NCBI GenBank assembly: GCA_028690445.1
Contig: JAQVBE010000003.1
Coordinates: 12,909-76,908, forward strand
Reading direction: 5' to 3'
Length of the DNA stretch: 64,000 bases
From: Aliarcobacter sp.
GTDB taxonomy: Bacteria > Campylobacterota > Campylobacteria > Campylobacterales > Arcobacteraceae
Positions 50,860 through 60,279 of the stretch are shown here, piece after piece. Made by a program: the position numbers and the translations under genes. The stretch's first letter is position 1. The number at the start of each line of letters is the position of its first letter. The notes under the pieces were generated by a model, which made no database searches, was not told the origin of the DNA, and worked only from the letters and a program-made list of their open reading frames with translations.

Positions 50860-52590
50860 TTAATTTATGGCTTGAAATTCTAGGTCTTTTTGTAGAAGTT
50901 CTAGATTGTATTTGTCTTGATTTGAAATAGAAGTTTGTAGTTCTTCTTTTATACTATCTACTCTTTTTAGCATTGTTTCAAGGCTTAGTACATATTCGTA
51001 TTTTGTTTTTAGCTCTTTTTGTTTTTCAAGCATTTGTTCATGTATAGAATTATCGTAAGTATAGATTTCTAGTTTTGCTAGTTCTGTTTTATTTTTTACA
51101 CCTTTTTGTGTTACTTTCTCAAAATGCTCTTTTTGGAGTTGTAAATCTTTGTTTTTACTCTCTATTAGATTTATAGCTTTTGATAGTTCGAAATGTTCTT
51201 TTATATATGCTTTTTGAGATTCTTCTATTTGCTTTTTGTTTTTTTGTATCTCTTCTAGGTTTATAGTGGCTTTTTCTATTTTTTCTTTTTGTGTTGTTTT
51301 TACTATATGCTCTAAAGATAATATTACATTATCATATTCATCTAAAAGTGGTCTTGTACAAGTTGGGCAATTTGATTCTCTTCCTAAGTTTGTGATGTTT
51401 TCTATCTTTTTTGAAATATCTGATATTAGTTTTTGCTCACCTGCTATTTCTTGAAGTAAGGCTTTTTCTTTTATTTGTATTTGAATAAGAGTTTGTTTTA
51501 TATTTTCTAGTTTTAGCTCAATGGCTTTTTCTTTTTCTACTAGCTCTTTATGCTCTTTTGTTTCAAATTCTAAAAGGCTTATGGTTTCTTTTGCTTTTTT
51601 GTATTGTTCTCTTAGTTCATTTTGCTCTAGGATTAATCCTTCTTTTCTTATATGAAACTCTTTTAGTTTCTCTTGCTCTTTTATACTCTCATGTAAGCTT
51701 ATATACTCTTGTTTTACACTTTGTAATCCTCTAAGCTCTTCTTGTTTAACTTTTAGGTTATTTAGCTCATTTGATAGCTTATCTTGATTTATTTGATGAG
51801 ATTTAATACTGCTTTTTAAAAGTTCACATCTTGCGTGTAGGCTTTGTTTTTGCTCTTTTGTTTTTGCATATAGTTCTAACTCTTGTTTTATAGTTTGTTC
51901 TTGTGTTTTTGTATTATCTAAAAGTGTTGTTCTTGTACTTATATCTTTTTGTAAAAGTTCGCTTTGATTTGTGTATTCTACTATATGCTCTTTTTTAATA
52001 CTAATATCTTCAGCACTTAATAATACTTCTGCAAAAGCGCTTATTTCTCGTTTTAATTCACGGCTTTTTTCTATTAGCTCTTTTTCTACAAAATCTATTT
52101 TTTCAAGTCCTAGAAGTTTTCTTATCATCTTTTTTCTATCTTCTGGTTTACTGTTACTAAGACTTGTTAGTTCTTTTTGACTAGCAAATAAAGTATGAAC
52201 AAAAGCATCTTTACTCATTTTTGTCAGATTAATTATGCTTGTAGTTACTTCTTTTGCTCCTGTTGTTATTAGTTCAGTATTTTTATATAGTTTGGCATTT
52301 GCACTTAAAGTTTTTCCTCTAAACTCTCTTATTACTTTATACTCTATTGTGTCAAACTCAAAATCAAGTTCTACTATAACAGCATCTTTTGAACTTGCAT
52401 TTGAGTTTCGTACTACTTCTTTATCACCTTTACTTTTTAGTTCTCCATATAAAGCAAATAAAATAGCTTCAAAAATAGTAGATTTTCCAGCACCATTTTT
52501 TCCTATGATTCCTATAAGTCCTGATTCAAAGGCTATTTCAAAATTTGTGTATTTTTTGAAGTTTTCTAGTTTTAGATTAGTTAGTATCAT
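50860..52590 (-). CDS. sbcC: SbcC, truncated (N-terminal ATPase lobe, coiled coil and zinc hook only)
   Basis: A 576-residue protein. Walker A GKNGAGKST near residues 33-41, a long coiled coil, the zinc hook CPTC near residue 408, and the start of the returning coil. The C-terminal lobe with the ABC signature, Walker B and D-loop is absent; full-length SbcC is usually 750-1050 residues. The frame ends at TAA 50860-50862 and is followed by HNH debris. SbcCD would need that lobe to dimerise and hydrolyse ATP, so function is doubtful. It overlaps sbcD by 14 bp. Confidence 0.88.
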   Translation of the reverse strand: MILTNLKLENFKKYTNFEIAFESGLIGIIGKNGAGKSTIFEAILFALYGELKSKGDKEVVRNSNASSKDAVIVELDFEFDTIEYKVIREFRGKTLSANAKLYKNTELITTGAKEVTTSIINLTKMSKDAFVHTLFASQKELTSLSNSKPEDRKKMIRKLLGLEKIDFVEKELIEKSRELKREISAFAEVLLSAEDISIKKEHIVEYTNQSELLQKDISTRTTLLDNTKTQEQTIKQELELYAKTKEQKQSLHARCELLKSSIKSHQINQDKLSNELNNLKVKQEELRGLQSVKQEYISLHESIKEQEKLKEFHIRKEGLILEQNELREQYKKAKETISLLEFETKEHKELVEKEKAIELKLENIKQTLIQIQIKEKALLQEIAGEQKLISDISKKIENITNLGRESNCPTCTRPLLDEYDNVILSLEHIVKTTQKEKIEKATINLEEIQKNKKQIEESQKAYIKEHFELSKAINLIESKNKDLQLQKEHFEKVTQKGVKNKTELAKLEIYTYDNSIHEQMLEKQKELKTKYEYVLSLETMLKRVDSIKEELQTSISNQDKYNLELLQKDLEFQAIN

Positions 52591-53695
52591 AACTTAACTC
52601 CTCATATTTAGAAAATAGTTCTTGTATTTTTGGTTTTAGTCTTTCATACTCCAACTCTTTACTTTCTTCTTTTATATGCTCTAAAAAACCTTCTTCTAGT
52701 GAGATAGCTTCTAGGTTTTGTAAGTTTTGGTTAATTTCACTTTTTTTGAACTCTCTTTTTACACTCACACTCATTGCATTTGGAAATAAATCTTTGATTT
52801 GTTTATTTGAAATATCTATTGAAGTAAGTGGTGTAAGATTTTTTAATTTCACTTCTACAATGGCATTTATACAATCACTAATATCTAAATTTTGTATAGA
52901 AGTTTCATAATCCTCACAATCTATCTCTTTTTGTCGTATAGCTCTTATATTTATCTCTTTATACTCTATTGTTAAACTCTCATGAATGTTTGCTAGAATA
53001 AAACCTTTTGAGTTTCGTTTGTCATTTAGACTTGTTCGCTCAAGACTTCCACTGTAATAAACATTTTCATATTTACCAACTGAGCCAAATCCATGCCAAT
53101 GCCCAAGTGCTACATAATCCATTTTAGAAAAAATATATTCTTTGTTAGATGGATATACCCATTCTCCAAACTCTTGCATCAAATACCAAGCGCCAACACT
53201 ACAATGCATCATCATAATATTTTTTTTAGATTCACTTATATTTGCTTCACATGATTCTATTTGAGTCAAAGCTTTTGTATCATCGTTTAGATGAGGTAAA
53301 GTATGAAATATCACATTATCAAACTCTATTTTTTTATACTCTTGATTGTATGAAACATAGATATTTTTAAAGTTATCAAAAATACGCAAAATTGGTGAGC
53401 TGAGGTTTGTTCGTGGAGTTGAATGATTTCCCGCTATTAAAATACAAGGAATATCCAAAGAGTCAATTTCTAAAAACTTCTCCAAAGCAAAAGTAATTGC
53501 CCTATTGCTTGGACTACTTCTATGAAACAAATCTCCTGTATGGATTATAAAATCTGGTTTGATTATTTTGATTTGTTCAACAACTTGGCAAAAAGCATCA
53601 TAAAAGTCTGCTTCTCGTTGGTTTATGTTTTCACTGTTTATTATGTCTAGGTCATTAAAACCCAGATGTGTATCACTAAAATGTAGTATCTTCAA
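52577..53695 (-). CDS. sbcD: SbcD/Mre11-type nuclease subunit
   Basis: A 372-residue metallophosphatase that cuts hairpin and blunt DNA ends with SbcC. Metal motifs FSDTHLGF (residues 6-13), HTGDLFHRSSPS (about 52-63), AGNHSTPR (about 89-96) and VALGHWHGFG (about 195-204) are all present. It overlaps sbcC at its 3' end. It appears intact although its partner is truncated. Confidence 0.93.
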   Translation of the reverse strand: MKILHFSDTHLGFNDLDIINSENINQREADFYDAFCQVVEQIKIIKPDFIIHTGDLFHRSSPSNRAITFALEKFLEIDSLDIPCILIAGNHSTPRTNLSSPILRIFDNFKNIYVSYNQEYKKIEFDNVIFHTLPHLNDDTKALTQIESCEANISESKKNIMMMHCSVGAWYLMQEFGEWVYPSNKEYIFSKMDYVALGHWHGFGSVGKYENVYYSGSLERTSLNDKRNSKGFILANIHESLTIEYKEINIRAIRQKEIDCEDYETSIQNLDISDCINAIVEVKLKNLTPLTSIDISNKQIKDLFPNAMSVSVKREFKKSEINQNLQNLEAISLEEGFLEHIKEESKELEYERLKPKIQELFSKYEELSYDTN

Positions 53696-53712
53696 AATTT
53701 ACTCTTTATTTT

Positions 53713-54408
53713 TTAAATTAGTTTGTATTCTATTGGTATTTGAATTTCTATACTTTGATTTGTTTTAGGAAAGTTTTTAGAAGCTTCTTCAATAGCTTCT
53801 ATTGTTGCACTTTGTAAAAATTTATGACCATCTAATATAGTAATATTTTCGATTGTTCCATTTTCATTGATTTTGAACCTAACAGTTACAATTCCTTCAA
53901 TAGATAACTTTTTAGCTTTTAAAGGATATTTTACATTTTGATTTATTAGATTTCTTATTTGTGCTAAATGTTTATCTAAATAATCTTTTTTCTCATCAAC
54001 TAGAGGTTGTGGTGCTTTTTCTTCTACTTTATTAAAAACTTGTTCTTGGATTTTTTTAGTTGGTTCAAACTCTTGTTTTTCCACAACTTTTTTTTCTGTG
54101 ATTTTCTCTACAATTTTTTTTTCAATCTCTTTTTTTTCAATCTCTTTTTTTTCAATTTTTTTTGGAATTATAGGTTTTGGAGTTTCTATTATTTTTTCTT
54201 CTTTTACAATCTCTTTTGTTTGAGGTTCTGGTTCTTTTTTTTCTTCTTTTATTTCTGGTTTTAACTCTATATGATTTAAAGATATAAGTTTTGGTTCTTC
54301 ACTTTTATTGATTATGATTTTATCATTTGCCATTACATAAAAAATACAAACAGCAAAAAATGCATAAAAGAAAAAAGCTATAAAAAAAGAACTAAAATAT
54401 CTTTTCAT
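53713..54408 (-). CDS. tonB: TonB energy transducer
   Basis: A 231-residue protein. One N-terminal transmembrane helix (IAFFFYAFFAVCIFYVM), then a Glu/Lys/Pro-rich periplasmic linker (residues 45-135, many EIEKK units) and the C-terminal TonB fold (KKLSIEGIVTVRFKINENGT). It powers the receptors with ExbB/ExbD. It overlaps exbD by four bases. Confidence 0.93.
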   Translation of the reverse strand: MKRYFSSFFIAFFFYAFFAVCIFYVMANDKIIINKSEEPKLISLNHIELKPEIKEEKKEPEPQTKEIVKEEKIIETPKPIIPKKIEKKEIEKKEIEKKIVEKITEKKVVEKQEFEPTKKIQEQVFNKVEEKAPQPLVDEKKDYLDKHLAQIRNLINQNVKYPLKAKKLSIEGIVTVRFKINENGTIENITILDGHKFLQSATIEAIEEASKNFPKTNQSIEIQIPIEYKLI

Positions 54409-54782
54409 TTTTTAGTCACTATTGAAATATTTGAATATTCGTATCTTTTTAACATATCTAAAACCGATACAAAAGTCTCAAATTTTGCATTTTTATCACT
54501 ATTTATATGAATTGGTGTATCTTTTGGAAATTGTAAAATATACTCTTTGATATTGTCTAAACCCTCTATATCATTATTACAATAAAAAGTTCCATCATCT
54601 TTTATTATTATGATAATCTCTTTATTTACCTTCAACTTATCTGCGTTTGTTGCTTTTGGAAGTGATATAGGAATTATCCCTTTTGATATAAAAGTTGAAG
54701 TCATTAAAACAATTGTTAAAAGTACAAGTAATACATCAATAAATGGTATTACATTTATTGAATCATACTTCTTCAGTTTCAT
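54405..54782 (-). CDS. exbD: ExbD proton-channel subunit
   Basis: A 125-residue protein with one transmembrane helix that includes INVIPFIDVLLVLLTIVLM; the Asp within it is the proton-carrying residue. The periplasmic domain follows. It overlaps exbB by 20 bp upstream and tonB by four bases. Confidence 0.94.
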   Translation of the reverse strand: MKLKKYDSINVIPFIDVLLVLLTIVLMTSTFISKGIIPISLPKATNADKLKVNKEIIIIIKDDGTFYCNNDIEGLDNIKEYILQFPKDTPIHINSDKNAKFETFVSVLDMLKRYEYSNISIVTKK

Positions 54783-55188
54783 ATTTGCTTTTCAAAACTT
54801 CTGCGTATCTGCCTAAAATATTATAAAAAATCTGAGAAGCAATTGCAACCACAAGTCCAACAGCAGTTGCTTTTAAAGCAAGAGCTAATGAACTCATAAT
54901 TTTTGCAGCTTCAATATCTCCATTTCCCATGGTCATAAATGTAAGCATAATGGCTAAAACTGTTCCTAAAAGTCCAATATATGGAGAATTTGAAGCAATA
55001 GTTCCTATAATAGTAAGATGTTTAGTCAAAGCAATATCAAGTGTTTTTTTATTTTTAAAACTTGAAACATCTAAATTTTTATAGAAAATTATTCTTTCTA
55101 TAAAAAACCAAAAAGAGATAAAACTCATAAAAAGTAAAAGTGCAATTACTCCATAATCAATAAGATTTTTTAGAAATTCTATATTCAT
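54763..55188 (-). CDS. exbB: ExbB proton-channel subunit
   Basis: A 141-residue MotA/TolQ/ExbB-family protein with three membrane segments; SPYIGLLGTVLAIMLTFMTM and SLALALKATAVGLVVAIASQ are the family signatures. First gene of the tonB operon. Confidence 0.94.
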   Translation of the reverse strand: MNIEFLKNLIDYGVIALLLFMSFISFWFFIERIIFYKNLDVSSFKNKKTLDIALTKHLTIIGTIASNSPYIGLLGTVLAIMLTFMTMGNGDIEAAKIMSSLALALKATAVGLVVAIASQIFYNILGRYAEVLKSKYETEEV

Positions 55189-55211
55189 TTATTTAATCCT
55201 TTTTTTAATTG

Positions 55212-56138
55212 CTAAATTATAAACCATTTTTTCTGCTCTTTGGCATCAAAAAAACTCCAAGCTACAATTCTTGTTATTTTTTGCCCTTGCGACATATCTA
55301 TAGTTTTTATCTCTTTTGCTTTTATCTCTTCTAATTTTTTGTAAATCAAAGGTAAATTCTCTTTTTTTGAAACCAATGTTGTAAACCAAAGAATATGGTT
55401 TTTAAACTCAAAACTCTCTTTTATCATATTTGTTATAAAAGCTATTTCACCACCTTTACACCAAAGTTCGTTGTTTTTTCCACCAAAATTTAGGGCATTT
55501 TTTGTAGTTTTTTGTTTTGTTAGATTTTGAATTTTTCTTTTATTTCCATCCATTGCATCTTTTAAAGATTTATGAAAAGGTGGATTACAAAGTGTAAAAT
55601 CGTAAAAATCATCTGCATTTATGATTCCAGTAAAAATATTTTCAGGATTTGTTTGAAGTTTGCATTCTATTTTTTCTTTTAAAATTTCATTTGAATTTAC
55701 TATATCTTCAACAGATTTTATAGACTCTATTTCAATATCACTTCCTAGAAAATTCCAATTATAAACACTTGAGCCAATTATAGAATAAATACCATTTGCC
55801 CCAATTCCAACATCCAAACCAATTACTGCTTTTCCTTTTGGAATAACACCATTATTACAACTTGCAAGTAAATCAGCGACATGATGAACATAATCAGCAC
55901 GTCCAGGAATTGGTGGACATAAATATCCATTTGGAATGATGTAATTTTTTATTCCATAAAAGTGAGCTAATAAAGCTTTATTTAGTGAAATCACAGCTTG
56001 AGGATTTGCAAAATCAATTGATAAATCTCCATATTTATTTGGTTTTACAAACTCTTGTAAATCAGGATTTGTTTTTATAAGTGCGTTAAAATCATATCTA
56101 TCGTTATGAAAATTTCGTAGGTGAAGTGTTTTTAACAT
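55212..56138 (-). CDS. rlmF: 23S rRNA (adenine1618-N6)-methyltransferase
   Basis: A 308-residue enzyme. N-terminal LHLRNFHNDRYDFNALI is characteristic of RlmF. The SAM motif is AVIGLDVGIGANGIYSIIG near residue 105, and the catalytic FTLCNPPFHKS near residue 181. It methylates A1618 in 23S rRNA. Overlaps the histidine kinase by seven bases. Confidence 0.93.
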   Translation of the reverse strand: MLKTLHLRNFHNDRYDFNALIKTNPDLQEFVKPNKYGDLSIDFANPQAVISLNKALLAHFYGIKNYIIPNGYLCPPIPGRADYVHHVADLLASCNNGVIPKGKAVIGLDVGIGANGIYSIIGSSVYNWNFLGSDIEIESIKSVEDIVNSNEILKEKIECKLQTNPENIFTGIINADDFYDFTLCNPPFHKSLKDAMDGNKRKIQNLTKQKTTKNALNFGGKNNELWCKGGEIAFITNMIKESFEFKNHILWFTTLVSKKENLPLIYKKLEEIKAKEIKTIDMSQGQKITRIVAWSFFDAKEQKKWFII

Positions 56139-56998
56139 AATTTTCCTAATTTGATTATATTTTTTAGATTTAAATTAAATCTATTTCCATTTTCTAAAGT
56201 ATCAATATTTATGGCAATTTTATTTTTATCACAAAACTCTTTTACCATGGCTAACCCCAAACCAAAACCATCTTTTGAAGAGTCTTCTTGAAAATATTTA
56301 TCAAAAACTATAAAAAGATTTTTTGTATCAATTTGTTCACCAGTATTAAAAATAGATAAAATCGGACTTTTATAACTTATTTCTACTAATGGATTATCTT
56401 TTATATTATATTTTATAGCATTTGAAATTAGATTATCCATTGTTTTTTCAAAACCATTTATATCAGTTAATATAAGAATATTGGGAATATTAACTACTAT
56501 TTTTATATCTTTTTTTATATCATCAAATTTATCACAAGATGTGAAAATTATCTCATCTAAATAAAACTCTTGTTTATCAATTTTATCTATCTCTTTTTTG
56601 ATATTATATTCCATATTTTCATACAATTTTAAAAGATTATTACTAGCTTGATTGATTCTTTCTAATCGTTTTATACTTTTTTCATCAGTTATTGTTTTTT
56701 GTAAAAGTTGAGTATTCATCTTAATAGTTGAAACAGGAATATTTAACTCGTGAATTGTCTCTTTTATGCTTTGTTCTAATTTTTCATCACTTTTAAATAA
56801 AGGCTTTAAAACAGACACTGAAAAACTCAAAAAAATCCCTAGTCCAATAATCACTGACGGCATAATAATATATATATAATTTTCTTGATTTAATCCAAAT
56901 AAAGAGATAAAAAAATAGTTCAAATAAAGAATAATTATCAAAGAAAAAGTAAAAATCATTGAAATTGAGATTAAAAAATCCCTTTTTTTAGAATTCAA
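56132..56998 (-). CDS. Sensor histidine kinase
   Basis: A 288-residue membrane kinase with two transmembrane segments (about 9-32 and 42-66) and almost no periplasmic loop. H-box HELNIPVSTIKMN near residue 87, N-box NLISNAIKYN near 191, G boxes IFNTGEQID and GFGLGLAMVKE. It overlaps the response regulator by 11 bp and forms a two-component system with it. The short sensor suggests an intramembrane or partner-dependent signal. Confidence 0.93.
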   Translation of the reverse strand: MNSKKRDFLISISMIFTFSLIIILYLNYFFISLFGLNQENYIYIIMPSVIIGLGIFLSFSVSVLKPLFKSDEKLEQSIKETIHELNIPVSTIKMNTQLLQKTITDEKSIKRLERINQASNNLLKLYENMEYNIKKEIDKIDKQEFYLDEIIFTSCDKFDDIKKDIKIVVNIPNILILTDINGFEKTMDNLISNAIKYNIKDNPLVEISYKSPILSIFNTGEQIDTKNLFIVFDKYFQEDSSKDGFGLGLAMVKEFCDKNKIAINIDTLENGNRFNLNLKNIIKLGKLC

Positions 56999-57647
56999 TT
57001 TTATAACCTACACCTTTAATATTTAAAATTGTATCTTTATCAAATAGTTTTTTTAATTGATTAATATAAACCCTAATAGAACCCTCACTATATTCTTGAC
57101 TTGTTGACCAAAGTTTTGAAATAATCATCTCTTTTGTTACAATTTCACCTTTGTTTTCAACAAAAAGTTCCATAAGCTCTAAAACTTTTACAGGAAGATT
57201 TAAATCAATTTTATTTTTATAAACTCTTTTATTTAGTGGATTATATGTAAGTGTATTTGAGAGTTTTATTATGTCAAATTGTTTTTTATTTCTTTTTAAT
57301 AAAGCTTTTATTCTCAAAAGCAATTCATCCAAATCAGCTGGTTTTTTCAAATAATCATCACAACCATTTAAAAAAGCAGTTTGTAAAGTATCTTTATCTT
57401 TGTATGAAGTTAGAAAAATAGATGGAGTATCATCTCCTGAAGTTCGTAAATGTTCTAAAAGTTCTAAACCATTTATTTTAGGTACATTTATATCAAAAAT
57501 ATATAAATCATAGTTCTTTTTAAAATTTAATTCCAAACACTCTTCACCATCAAATGCAATATCAACTTCAAACCCCTCATCACTCAAAAAATCTTCAACT
57601 GTTGAAGCAAAAAGTTCATCATCTTCTAAAACTAAAATTTTGTACAA
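56988..57647 (-). CDS. OmpR-family response regulator
   Basis: A 219-residue protein. Receiver domain with acidic pocket DD (residues 9-10), phospho-acceptor Asp in YDLYIFDINVP (near residue 53) and Lys in DYLKKPAD (near 103), then a winged-helix C-terminal domain (EYSEGSIRVYINQLKKLFDK; GVGYKIEF). It is transcribed divergently from the Na/Pi cotransporter, a possible target. Confidence 0.94.
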   Translation of the reverse strand: MYKILVLEDDELFASTVEDFLSDEGFEVDIAFDGEECLELNFKKNYDLYIFDINVPKINGLELLEHLRTSGDDTPSIFLTSYKDKDTLQTAFLNGCDDYLKKPADLDELLLRIKALLKRNKKQFDIIKLSNTLTYNPLNKRVYKNKIDLNLPVKVLELMELFVENKGEIVTKEMIISKLWSTSQEYSEGSIRVYINQLKKLFDKDTILNIKGVGYKIEF

Positions 57648-57779
57648 ATTTTTCCCTTTTATAACTATTATATTGATTATATTTGTTTTTTGTTAAATAA
57701 TTGATAATTCCAAATATTTCCAGTGTAATTAATGTTAATTTGATACAATTAAAAAATAAAATAATTTTTAGGATAGTTA

Positions 57780-59537
57780 ATGGCAAAAAATCTGCTTTTG
57801 TTCTTTGCATTTTTAGTACTTGCATATATTGTAATTTCTTTTGAAAACTTTACAGTAATTTTAAGTGGAATTGCAATTTTTTTAATTGGTATGTTTTTTA
57901 TGCAAGATGGATTTAAACTACTATCTGGTGGTGTTTTGGAAAAGTTACTTCAAAAATTTACAAGTAATACATTTTATGCAATCCTTACTGGATTCTTCTC
58001 AACTACACTTGTTCAAAGTTCATCAATCGTCTCTTTGGTTGTTATCTCTTTTTTATCTGTTGAATTATTAACTTTAGTTCAAGGTATAGGAATAATTTTT
58101 GGCTCAAACCTTGGAAGTACAACAACAGCATGGATAGTTTCAAGTTTGGGAGTGAATGTAAAAATTTCTATTTATGCAATGCCTATGATTTTATTTGGAG
58201 TAATACTTAGATTTTCAAAAAATAATACTTATAAAGGAATTGGTTATGTTCTATTAGGATTAGGTTTTATTTTTCTTGGTATTTCTTATATGAAAGATGG
58301 CTTTGATATATTAAAAGATTCTTTAGATTTGTCTTCATATTCAATGAAAGGGGCTTTAGGAATTATTATTTATATTCTAATTGGAGCAGTTGCTACAATA
58401 ATTATGCATTCAAGTGGTGCAACATTAGCTATTATAATTACAGCTTTAAGTGCTGGAAGTATTATTTATATAAATGCCTTAGCTTTGGTAATAGGAGCAC
58501 ATATTGGAACAACTTTTACAGCAATTCTTGCATCGTTAGCTTCAAATGAAAATGGTAAAAGAGTAGCTTTTGCACACTTTACTTTTAATATTATCACAGC
58601 AACAACAATAACTTCTTTTATCTACCAATTTCAAAATTTAGTTGATTATTTAGCACCTTATTTAGGAATAAGTGAAAACAACTATACTATGAAACTTGCA
58701 CTATTTCATACAATATTTAGTTTAGTGGGAATCATTCTTCTTGCACCTTTTATAAATCAAATTGAGAAATTATCAAAAAAATTCATAAAGAAAAAAGTAT
58801 CATCTCTATCAAAACCAAAATATCTTATGGATTCAAATTTAGCTCTTCCTGATACAGCAATTGTATCTATTAGAAAAGAGACCATAAACCTTTATGAAAG
58901 TTGTCAAAAAGCGATACTTCATGCTTTAAACTTTCATACAAGTAATCTAAAAACAAAAGAAGATTTAAAACTACAAATGAACGAAGAAGTTGCAAAAATA
59001 GATACAAATATTGATGAAATTTATCACTCAAATTTAAAAATTATTTATAGCGAAATCATAAAATATGCTTCTTTTGCTCAAGAGAATATGACAAGTATCC
59101 AACAACAAGAAGTGGCAGACATAAAAAAAAGTGCAAAACTTATTGTTGAAGTATTAAAAGATACAAGAGATATTCAAAAAAATGTTAATTTTTATCTAAA
59201 AAGTAAAAATGATTATATAAAACAAGAGTATAATTTACTAAGAAAAGAATTAGCTACCATTTTAATAGATATAAATTTACTTGATAGTAATGAAACACAG
59301 TTGGAAAAACTAACTCAATTAGAAGTTATAAAATCAACTCTTATAGCAAATGATTTATCAAATACGGGGAAAATTGATACTTTAATTAGAGAAGATAAAA
59401 TCAAAGCTACAATGGCTACTTCATTAATAAATGATAGTGCCACTGTTTATTCTATACAGAAAAAATTAGTTGAAATGGCAAGTATGTTATTTTTAAATAA
59501 CAACCTACTAAAAGAAATAGGAGATACACAAAAATGA
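57780..59537 (+). CDS. Na+/phosphate cotransporter family protein with PhoU-like domain
   Basis: A 585-residue membrane protein. Two inverted repeats carry the family QSSS-type motif: TTLVQSSSIVSLVVISFL near residue 77 and IIMHSSGATLAIIITAL near 205, the latter with HSSG. A cytoplasmic helical PhoU-like C-terminal part begins near residue 360. Length is normal for NptA/PNaS bacterial members. AGGA precedes the ATG. The stop overlaps the following 75-residue gene. Confidence 0.9.
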   Translation: MAKNLLLFFAFLVLAYIVISFENFTVILSGIAIFLIGMFFMQDGFKLLSGGVLEKLLQKFTSNTFYAILTGFFSTTLVQSSSIVSLVVISFLSVELLTLVQGIGIIFGSNLGSTTTAWIVSSLGVNVKISIYAMPMILFGVILRFSKNNTYKGIGYVLLGLGFIFLGISYMKDGFDILKDSLDLSSYSMKGALGIIIYILIGAVATIIMHSSGATLAIIITALSAGSIIYINALALVIGAHIGTTFTAILASLASNENGKRVAFAHFTFNIITATTITSFIYQFQNLVDYLAPYLGISENNYTMKLALFHTIFSLVGIILLAPFINQIEKLSKKFIKKKVSSLSKPKYLMDSNLALPDTAIVSIRKETINLYESCQKAILHALNFHTSNLKTKEDLKLQMNEEVAKIDTNIDEIYHSNLKIIYSEIIKYASFAQENMTSIQQQEVADIKKSAKLIVEVLKDTRDIQKNVNFYLKSKNDYIKQEYNLLRKELATILIDINLLDSNETQLEKLTQLEVIKSTLIANDLSNTGKIDTLIREDKIKATMATSLINDSATVYSIQKKLVEMASMLFLNNNLLKEIGDTQK

Positions 59538-59761
59538 ATCTAGATAAAATTGTTTCAAAAATTAAAAAATATCTGAAAAAAGAATCATTAAAAGACTCTA
59601 AGAAAGAAAAAGTAAAAGAGATAATTGAAATATTATCTCAGAAAAAAATAAAATTAAGAAAAGAATTAAAAGAAACAACCAGTGAATCTGAAAAAGAAAA
59701 AATTCAAAAAGAAATTAATGCTGTAGTAAAACTTATTGAAAAAAGTAATACTCTCATTTAA
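59534..59761 (+). CDS. Small coiled-coil protein
   Basis: A 75-residue highly charged helical protein (KKYLKKESLKDSKKEKVKE; LRKELKETTSESEKEKIQKE), resembling a coiled-coil dimer. It is translationally coupled (ATGA overlap) to the cotransporter. Not recognised further. Confidence 0.75.
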   Translation: MNLDKIVSKIKKYLKKESLKDSKKEKVKEIIEILSQKKIKLRKELKETTSESEKEKIQKEINAVVKLIEKSNTLI

Positions 59762-59779
59762 ATAGTATAAAAATATCAA

Positions 59780-59800
59780 GGAAAGCTATTAAGCTTTTCC
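59780..59800. terminator. Bidirectional hairpin between convergent genes
   Basis: GGAAAGCT and AGCTTTTCC form a stem with a short loop between the coiled-coil gene and trmL. It is followed by a short T-rich stretch. Confidence 0.5.
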
Positions 59801-59814
59801 ATCAAAATTGTTTT

Positions 59815-60279
59815 CTATTTAAAATCTTTAAAGTTTTGTCTTAAAGCTTCGTAAGCTACGATTGAAACAGAGTTTGCAATATTTAAGCTTCTAGCTTCAT
59901 TTGTCATAGGAATAGTGATACAAGTTTTTTGGCTTTTATCTAAAATACTTTGAGGAAGTCCAGCGTCTTCTCTTCCAAAATAAAAATAATCCCCTACTTC
60001 AAAAGAAGCATCAAAATAAACTTGTTTTGTTTTTGTAGTAGCTAAAAAATGTCTATCATTAAATGGATTTTTTGCCCAAAAATCTTCGATATTTTCATAC
60101 TCTCGCACATCTAAATTAAACCAATAATCAAGCCCTGCTCTTCGCACTTCTTTTTCAGTGATTTCACCAAAACCATAAGGTTTGATTAGATGTAAAGTAC
60201 AGTTAAGTGCAAAAGCAAGTCTTCCGATAGTTCCCACATTTCCAGGAATTCGTGGTTCTAGTAAAACTATATTAAACAT
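59815..60279 (-). CDS. trmL: tRNA (cytidine/uridine-2'-O)-methyltransferase
   Basis: A 154-residue SPOUT knot enzyme. N-terminal VLLEPRIPGNVGTIGRLA, then YFYFGREDAGLPQ near residue 98 and ITIPMTNEARSLNIANSVSI near 115-134, the knot motifs. It methylates the wobble position of certain leucine tRNAs. It shares one base with purU. Confidence 0.95.
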   Translation of the reverse strand: MFNIVLLEPRIPGNVGTIGRLAFALNCTLHLIKPYGFGEITEKEVRRAGLDYWFNLDVREYENIEDFWAKNPFNDRHFLATTKTKQVYFDASFEVGDYFYFGREDAGLPQSILDKSQKTCITIPMTNEARSLNIANSVSIVAYEALRQNFKDFK

